DNA from: CALJGI01 sp047618115
Lineage (GTDB): Bacteria > Pseudomonadota > Gammaproteobacteria > Pseudomonadales > Halieaceae
Length of the DNA stretch: 12,133 nucleotides
Assembly: GCA_047618115.1 (NCBI GenBank)
Contig: JBLHKV010000103.1
Coordinates: 1 to 12,133 of the forward strand
Reading direction: 5' to 3'
Shown here one piece after another: positions 8,040 to 12,133 of this stretch. A model generated the notes under the pieces. The model worked only from the letters and a program-made list of their open reading frames with translations. It ran no database searches and was not told the origin of the DNA. The stretch's first letter is position 1, and each line of letters begins with the position of its first letter. Made by a program: the position numbers and the translations under genes.

Positions 8040-8180
8040 CGTGCATGCGTCCACAGTGATATTTCCTTGCCAGATGATGGCGGCGTAGCAATTTTATCAA
8101 ACAAATAGTAACAGCAAGCGACGAACTAATGTAACGCGGACCCGGTTTTCAACAGTGATCTATGTTGTACACTCGCCACT

Positions 8181-8882
8181 ATGAAAAACTCATCACAGCA
8201 GATGCTCGCCGGAGCACTTGAAACGCTACCGCTGGTTATTGCGGCATTCCCATTTGGTGTCGTTTTTGGGGCATTGGCACAAAGCTCCGGATTCAGCTTC
8301 GCCTTCACCATCAGCATGTCGGTGTTTGTATTTGCCGGCGCATCACAATTTATTGCCATTACACTATTGGCCGCTGCGACACCGGCTCCGCTAATAATCA
8401 CAACCGTGTTCGTAGTTAACCTCAGACAAATGCTCTATTCAGCAAATCTAATGCATCGTGTTGGCAACTGGTCCCAGGCCTGGCGCGCTCTACTTGCGTT
8501 CTGGTTGACCGACGAAACTTTTGCAGCGGTTTCGGACCGGATTGCGCGACACGCCGACGCGCCGGATTTTCGTTGGTTTTATCTTGGCTCAGCCCTGTTC
8601 ATGTACAGTTTCTGGCAAATCAGCACAGCGGCAGGGTATACCATCGGCGAACAGGTTCCGGAGCTGGCCGGTTGGGGTCTCGACGTCGCCATGATTGTTG
8701 CATTTGTCGGTATTGTCGCACCTGCACTACGCCATCAAGCTGACTGGGCCTGCGCCTTCACCGCGTTCACAAGCGCCGTACTGAGCTATCACTGGCCACA
8801 CCAAACCGGCCTTTTGTTCTCTTCTGTGCTTGCGATTACCGTTGGCGTAATCGCAAAACGAAGGAGTCAGGCTCGTGAATGA
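8181..8882 (+). CDS. azlC: AzlC family branched-chain amino acid exporter, large subunit
   Basis: A 233-residue inner-membrane protein of the AzlC/YgaZ family, which with the small subunit AzlD/YgaH exports branched-chain amino acids (4-azaleucine resistance in Bacillus, valine export in E. coli). Family hallmarks are visible: PFGVVFGALAQSSGFS near the N-terminus, FVFAGASQFIAITLL (about 50-64) and the NLRQMLYSANL segment (about 81-91). Several hydrophobic segments match the expected 5-6 membrane spans, and length is normal. The start ATG at 8181 has no evident Shine-Dalgarno. A weak promoter candidate (TTTTCA 8146-8151, 16-base gap, TACACT 8168-8173) would place transcription start almost at the ATG, which would make the mRNA nearly leaderless; this is tentative. 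The gene overlaps azlD by 8 bases. No Lrp- or TetR-type regulator gene is next to the pair. Confidence 0.93.
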   Translation: MKNSSQQMLAGALETLPLVIAAFPFGVVFGALAQSSGFSFAFTISMSVFVFAGASQFIAITLLAAATPAPLIITTVFVVNLRQMLYSANLMHRVGNWSQAWRALLAFWLTDETFAAVSDRIARHADAPDFRWFYLGSALFMYSFWQISTAAGYTIGEQVPELAGWGLDVAMIVAFVGIVAPALRHQADWACAFTAFTSAVLSYHWPHQTGLLFSSVLAITVGVIAKRRSQARE

Positions 8883-9186
8883 GTTCAGTCTAATAGCGAT
8901 GATGGCGCTGGTGACCTTCGTACCTCGCTACCTACCCTTTGCCCTGGCCGGAAGAGTTCAATTACCGCCCATCGTGGAGGAAACACTAAATTTTGTCCCT
9001 ATTGCAGTACTCACCGCTATTATCGCCCAAGCCTCGCTCTATCGTGGCGGTGAGCTCAGTTTGAGTCTCGACAATCATCACGCCTTGGCAGCATTGGCGG
9101 CATTCGCCACAGCCGTGATAACACGTCATCTGTTTGTGACTATTGCGATTGGGCTGACCTGCTTTACTTTGTTAAAACTTTTCTAG
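8875..9186 (+). CDS. azlD: AzlD family branched-chain amino acid exporter, small subunit
   Basis: A 103-residue hydrophobic protein with three to four probable membrane segments, the usual size of AzlD/YgaH. The N-terminal motif VTFVPRYLPFAL and the following FVPIAVLTAII segment are characteristic of the family. It is the required partner of AzlC in the export complex in the inner membrane. Translation starts at a GTG within the end of azlC (8-base overlap), with AAGGAG (8861-8866) eight bases upstream, so the two subunits are very likely translationally coupled. No terminator is visible in the 98 bases before the next gene, so read-through into the MFS gene is possible. Confidence 0.92.
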   Translation: MNEFSLIAMMALVTFVPRYLPFALAGRVQLPPIVEETLNFVPIAVLTAIIAQASLYRGGELSLSLDNHHALAALAAFATAVITRHLFVTIAIGLTCFTLLKLF

Positions 9187-9284
9187 GGAAAACGACAGCT
9201 CTTCTTAAGACCGCCTGAAATTTGCGACTCAAAGGCGATTTGCCGGTACCATGACAGAAAAGCGATTCATCGGATAAGGTCAAC

Positions 9285-10595
9285 ATGCCACACAGGGGAT
9301 TAGGCTCCATTCTTCGCGCTATGAGCGCGCTGCTGCTCGGGATCGCGATTCTCAACGTGGGCTCGGGTGCACTGATGGCTATTATCGGCGTGCGACTATC
9401 GGCGCAGGGCACTTCGAGCCTCGTTATTGGGGCCATCACATCTGCCTATTTCCTGGGCTTGCTGTTTGGCGCGTTGTTTGGAACAAAGGTGATAGACCGG
9501 GTCGGTCACATTCGCGCGTTCGTGGTCTACGCCGCAATCGGAGCTCTATCAATACTACTGTTGGTGTTCGCAGACGATTCACTACCTGCGTGGCTGGTGC
9601 TGCGCATGAGCGCTGGTTACGGAATGGCCGGCCTCAGCATGATTGCAGAAAGTTGGCTCAATCACCGCGCTACCAACGCCACCCGAGGGCGGGTGCTATC
9701 GGTGTACATTATTGTAATGAATGGTGCCTTTGCCGTCGGACCGCTAATGCTCAACGCTGGCGATCCCGCTGGCACCGGACTGATAGTAGTGGCCGGAATT
9801 TTGTTTATCGCGGCAATGCTACCCGTGGCGCTGACTCGTACAGGTAATCCTGAAATCGGCGAGCAGACACGCTTTGGTCTATTCCGCTTGTTCGCGCGAT
9901 CACCACTGGGCGTCATCGGCGCGCTGACTGTCGGCCTGGTGGAAAGTGCGGTGTTTGGTATGGGGGCTGTCTATGGCAACGCCATTGGACTGGATACCGC
10001 CCAAATCTCTATCTTCCTATCAGTAGCGCTCGGCGGCGTCCTCATCCTACAGTTTCCACTGGGAGCACTGTCGGACAAATACGATCGCGAGAAGCTGATA
10101 CTGGCGATGGCGATGACATGTGGTTGCGCGGCGGCCCTTCTCGCTCTTCTCGAAGATCCTCCTTTTGGTCTGTTGCTGATGCTCGGCTTCATTGTCGGAG
10201 GGCTCGCTAGCCCGCTATATCCACTTTGTGTGGCCGAAGCTAACGACTGGCTCGAAGCAGACGAACTGGTCCCGGCTGGCGCGAGCCTGGTCTTGGCTTA
10301 CAGCCTGGGCGCAACGGCCGGCCCCTTGGCAAGTTCGGCCGCTATGTCGGCCCTCGGGCCCGGTGGTTTATTTGTTTACACCGCTGTGGTGCTATTGGGT
10401 CTGGCCTGTTTTGCCACATATCAATTATATGAACGCCGCTCCAGGCCCACTGCTGAACAAACGGCCTTCCAGCCGGTTTCGTGGGTAAGTCCTGTCGCCG
10501 CCCATCTAGATCCACGAGCGCCAGCGGAGCCAGACTATGACGAGGAAACGGGGGAGTACTGGGAAGACGACGAGAGCTCCGGTATTTCGCAATAA
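9285..10595 (+). CDS. MFS transporter, YcaD-like, with acidic C-terminal tail
   Basis: A 436-residue polytopic inner-membrane transporter of the major facilitator superfamily with about twelve hydrophobic segments. Motif A occurs in the first half (GTKVIDRVGHIRAF, 66-79) and again in the second half (GALSDKYDREKL, about 258-269). The ESWLN...RGRVLSVY segment (about 122-142) is typical of the YcaD subgroup; substrates of that group are not established. After the last membrane span a tail of about 50 residues ends in a run rich in Asp and Glu (DYDEETGEYWEDDESS). The start ATG has AAGG at 9276-9279, five bases upstream; a later in-frame ATG at 9321 is a weaker alternative. The last 61 bases overlap, tail to tail, the 3' end of the minus-strand gene at 10535, and the acidic tail is encoded there. 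The gene follows azlD by 98 bases and may or may not share its transcript. Confidence 0.9.
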   Translation: MPHRGLGSILRAMSALLLGIAILNVGSGALMAIIGVRLSAQGTSSLVIGAITSAYFLGLLFGALFGTKVIDRVGHIRAFVVYAAIGALSILLLVFADDSLPAWLVLRMSAGYGMAGLSMIAESWLNHRATNATRGRVLSVYIIVMNGAFAVGPLMLNAGDPAGTGLIVVAGILFIAAMLPVALTRTGNPEIGEQTRFGLFRLFARSPLGVIGALTVGLVESAVFGMGAVYGNAIGLDTAQISIFLSVALGGVLILQFPLGALSDKYDREKLILAMAMTCGCAAALLALLEDPPFGLLLMLGFIVGGLASPLYPLCVAEANDWLEADELVPAGASLVLAYSLGATAGPLASSAAMSALGPGGLFVYTAVVLLGLACFATYQLYERRSRPTAEQTAFQPVSWVSPVAAHLDPRAPAEPDYDEETGEYWEDDESSGISQ

Positions 10596-11632
10596 AAATC
10601 CGCTTCCACCTTGACGCTGGAAGGCGAGTTCAGGTGTGCGCCGGCACTCCAGGACGGCATCACCATCGAATACAGACCACTGCCTCCCGACATCAGCACG
10701 AGAATTTGTTCTGGACCTCGAAAAGCATACCGTCTTTTGGGGTTGTCGCCCGCAAACGCAGGCATAAGGCGGGTAATCTCTGCACCCTCCATACAGCTTC
10801 GCTGGTAGATCTCCTGTGCTATATTTTGCCGCGTAAGACCTGCCCTGTGCAGTACATCGGCATGTTCGGGGTTGAGCACCACCGTCGCAGTTCCGCCGGT
10901 GAGGACGGCGTTGTTGGTAGTTGGATTGGCTAACCCGATTGCCAATAAGTCGAGCAGAGACTTGTAGTGCTCCGGGGCGTCAGCGTCACCAACATATATA
11001 ACCGAATGTGGCGCCTCTGCGCCAATGACGGTCACCACGCTATCCTCGGCTGCAAAGCCGAGGTCGACGTGCAACGGCGGAAATGGGCTGTTTTCCTCAT
11101 CTTCCGCGAGGCAATAGGTGAATTTACCGGGGTGACCGAGCAGGGCCATGTCGGAACTACCCGGTCTACCCTTGCCAATATTGATCATCGCCAGGCGCAA
11201 TGCTCGGCCAATAGAGGCATTTGCCCGGTGACCCGGCCCCAGTGCACCGTAGCCACTAGCAATGGGCCCACAACTATGCCGAGCGGGCCCATTAACAATG
11301 ATCAAGGGGGCAGTACAGTGTGTCGTTGCCTGCATTTCGGTCAAATCAAAAATCGGATCGATCACGGCTTTAATCGCCGCCACGACAACGGGCATATAGT
11401 CGGGCAGGCACCCCGCCATAACGGCTGCAACGGCCACTTTTTCAATGGACGCAATGCCGTGGCCTGGACCCATAGCGCCCAAAATCATATCGGCATCCTG
11501 ACCGGAGGCCAATACCATACGTCTGACTCGCTCGGCGCTGGGAATGACCACCGGTAGCCCGTCGGTACAACCGCGTGCATGCAACTCTTCCAGGGCGGCC
11601 TCTTCGTTGGCTGCAGATAATAGTTCAGCCAC
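10535..11632 (-). CDS. Conserved protein of unknown function, partner of the UGSC selenoprotein
   Basis: A 365-residue protein, probably cytoplasmic, with no signal peptide or membrane segment. I do not know its function. From memory, proteins with the same layout (CTDGLPVV near residue 22, then EKVAVAAVMAGCLPDYMPVV, NGPARHSCGPIASGYGALGPG, and GHPGKFTYCLAEDEENSPFPP around 166-185) are encoded beside UGSC proteins and annotated as hypothetical. Visible features that could matter are Cys22, Cys75, Cys106, Cys121 and Cys174, several Gly-Pro-Gly-His segments (GPGH at 55-58 and 132-135) and a polar NGP motif. Cys106 and His105 sit in TTHCTAP, and Cys121 in HSCGP. The start is GTG at 11632, with GGAG seven bases upstream, inside the end of the selenoprotein gene (8-base overlap), so translation is probably coupled. 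The last 61 bases overlap the opposing MFS gene, and the final Ser-rich residues may be a lineage-specific extension. Confidence 0.8.
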   Translation of the reverse strand: MAELLSAANEEAALEELHARGCTDGLPVVIPSAERVRRMVLASGQDADMILGAMGPGHGIASIEKVAVAAVMAGCLPDYMPVVVAAIKAVIDPIFDLTEMQATTHCTAPLIIVNGPARHSCGPIASGYGALGPGHRANASIGRALRLAMINIGKGRPGSSDMALLGHPGKFTYCLAEDEENSPFPPLHVDLGFAAEDSVVTVIGAEAPHSVIYVGDADAPEHYKSLLDLLAIGLANPTTNNAVLTGGTATVVLNPEHADVLHRAGLTRQNIAQEIYQRSCMEGAEITRLMPAFAGDNPKRRYAFRGPEQILVLMSGGSGLYSMVMPSWSAGAHLNSPSSVKVEADFYCEIPELSSSSQYSPVSSS

Positions 11633-12133
11633 CTGTCGACTCCAGCGCGGCTATAACTTTTACAGCGATATCTTGCGCCACTCTTCGAATGTTTTCTATG
11701 CCGCTACCGGCAACAGGGTGAGGAAGTAGTAGCCTGGGGATGTCGGGCATGCCCAGTGACGACGCTACGAAATCGCCCTGCGACCAGAATGATTCAGTAA
11801 CCAGCGCTACCGCTGGTAGGCCCAGTATTGCCAGATTAAAGCCGTCACGCACGGTGCCGGTTGTGCAGGAGCCTCAGTGCCCGTAGGCGGCCACCGCCGC
11901 AGCGCACTGACTAGTAATTTCGGTCAGCATCTCCTCGTTGGCGGCTACAGTAGCATTGCCTTTGTTGTAGGCGAACACCTGGATTGCTGGCTCGATAGCC
12001 TGCATAGCAGCGGCCAATTCCTCCAAAAATACTTCAGAGTCAGGAAATCCATTGGCGAGAAATCCAATGTTGACCGTGTCGGCACCCGTTATAGCAGCAG
12101 ACAACGTGTATGGCACATGTTCGATACCGGTAT
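11625..12133 (-). CDS. UGSC-family selenoprotein with in-frame TGA (selenocysteine), 5' partial
   Basis: The visible part is 168 residues and runs off the right edge; the frame stays open to the last base. A TGA at 11876-11874 falls at visible residue 86 in the context YGH-[TGA]-GSCTTGTVRDGF. Coding sequence of the same family continues on both sides: NIGFLANGFPDSE before it, and ILGLPAVALVTESF and PHPVAGSG after it. This is the layout I know for UGSC-family (seleno)proteins, named for the motif U-G-S-C. The Sec and the Cys three residues later form a UxxC pair, the selenium counterpart of a thioredoxin-like CxxC, which implies redox or thiol chemistry; the substrate is unknown. The motif also recalls UGTCT of glycine reductase selenoprotein B, which could be a distant relative. 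A candidate SECIS hairpin follows the TGA. A GTG at 12116 could initiate, but it has no ribosome binding site and the frame continues upstream, so the true start is probably beyond the window. A conventional reading gives two short ORFs (to 11874, and from 11852). A nonsense mutation is the main alternative. Confidence 0.85.
11640..11643 (-). promoter_or_regulatory. Ribosome binding site for the overlapping GTG start
   Basis: On the minus strand GGAG lies seven bases before the GTG at 11632, within the last codons of the selenoprotein gene. It supports the GTG start and a GTG/TGA overlap in which ribosomes finishing the selenoprotein can restart on the partner. Confidence 0.65.
11842..11860 (-). 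promoter_or_regulatory. Candidate bacterial SECIS hairpin
   Basis: On the minus strand CCGGCAC CGUGC GUGACGG folds with CCG/CGG, a G-A mismatch and CAC/GUG around a five-base loop CGUGC. The loop begins 21 bases after the last base of the TGA and has G at its second position followed by U. This fits the known bacterial SECIS pattern (a short stem, a G near the start of the apical loop, loop about 16-37 bases after UGA), which SelB recognises. The stem is modest, and an alternative pairing GCAC/GUGC competes with it, so the exact fold is uncertain. Confidence 0.6.
11874..11876 (-). other. Selenocysteine codon (in-frame TGA)
   Basis: The TGA lies exactly at the U of the U-G-S-C motif: the codons after it read Gly-Ser-Cys-Thr-Thr and the one before reads His. 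The position of a family-defining Sec residue, rather than a random site, is the chief reason to read it as recoding. Confidence 0.85.

Noticed and set aside
11044..11063. Perfect 8-base-pair hairpin with a GCAA loop on the plus strand
   Set aside because: It lies inside the coding sequence for LGFAAED of the partner gene and has no T-tract; it is most likely a coincidence of codons.
10967..11557. 196-residue plus-strand open frame
   Set aside because: Antisense to the conserved partner gene, without a family resemblance or a good ribosome binding site.
11625..12116. Two separate short genes or a pseudogene with a nonsense TGA
   Set aside because: The frame is unchanged across the TGA, both halves match one family, the TGA is at the motif position where that family has Sec, and a SECIS-like hairpin follows. 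There is no second lesion in the visible part.

Overview
The window looks like chromosomal DNA of a marine-type gammaproteobacterium. The evidence is an EF-G of the Vibrio/Hahella 'EF-G 2' kind, a close YbiT homologue, paired acyl-CoA dehydrogenases and moderate GC. A member of or near the Halieaceae/Cellvibrionales is my guess; the sequence does not prove it. No insertion sequence, phage gene, CRISPR array, tRNA or rRNA was seen.

Left part (1-4205, plus strand): a stand-alone translation factor gene for EF-G 2 with its own rho-independent terminator. About 390 bases follow in which no gene is recognised. Then a promoter leads to ybiT, an ABC-F ATPase gene that starts with TTG.

Middle (4227-7993, minus strand): a three-gene run read right to left. 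It encodes a YjiH-type membrane protein and then two different acyl-CoA dehydrogenase subunits. The hallmark residues of an acyl-CoA dehydrogenase are divided between the two subunits, which suggests an obligate heteromer. The two dehydrogenase genes abut, and the ribosome binding site of the second overlaps the stop codon of the first.

Centre right (8181-10595, plus strand): an azlC-azlD pair for branched-chain amino acid export, overlapping by 8 bases, followed by a YcaD-like MFS transporter with a very acidic C-terminal tail.

Right end (10535-12133, minus strand): the most interesting part. An apparent in-frame stop (TGA at 11876-11874) lies in the motif H-[TGA]-G-S-C-T-T, with good coding sequence on both sides and a candidate bacterial SECIS hairpin just downstream. 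I read it as a selenocysteine codon in a UGSC-family selenoprotein, which a standard gene caller would split into two short ORFs. The selenoprotein gene runs off the right edge. Its stop codon overlaps the GTG start of a 365-residue conserved protein of unknown function, so the two form a translationally coupled module. That second gene overlaps the MFS gene tail to tail by 61 bases.
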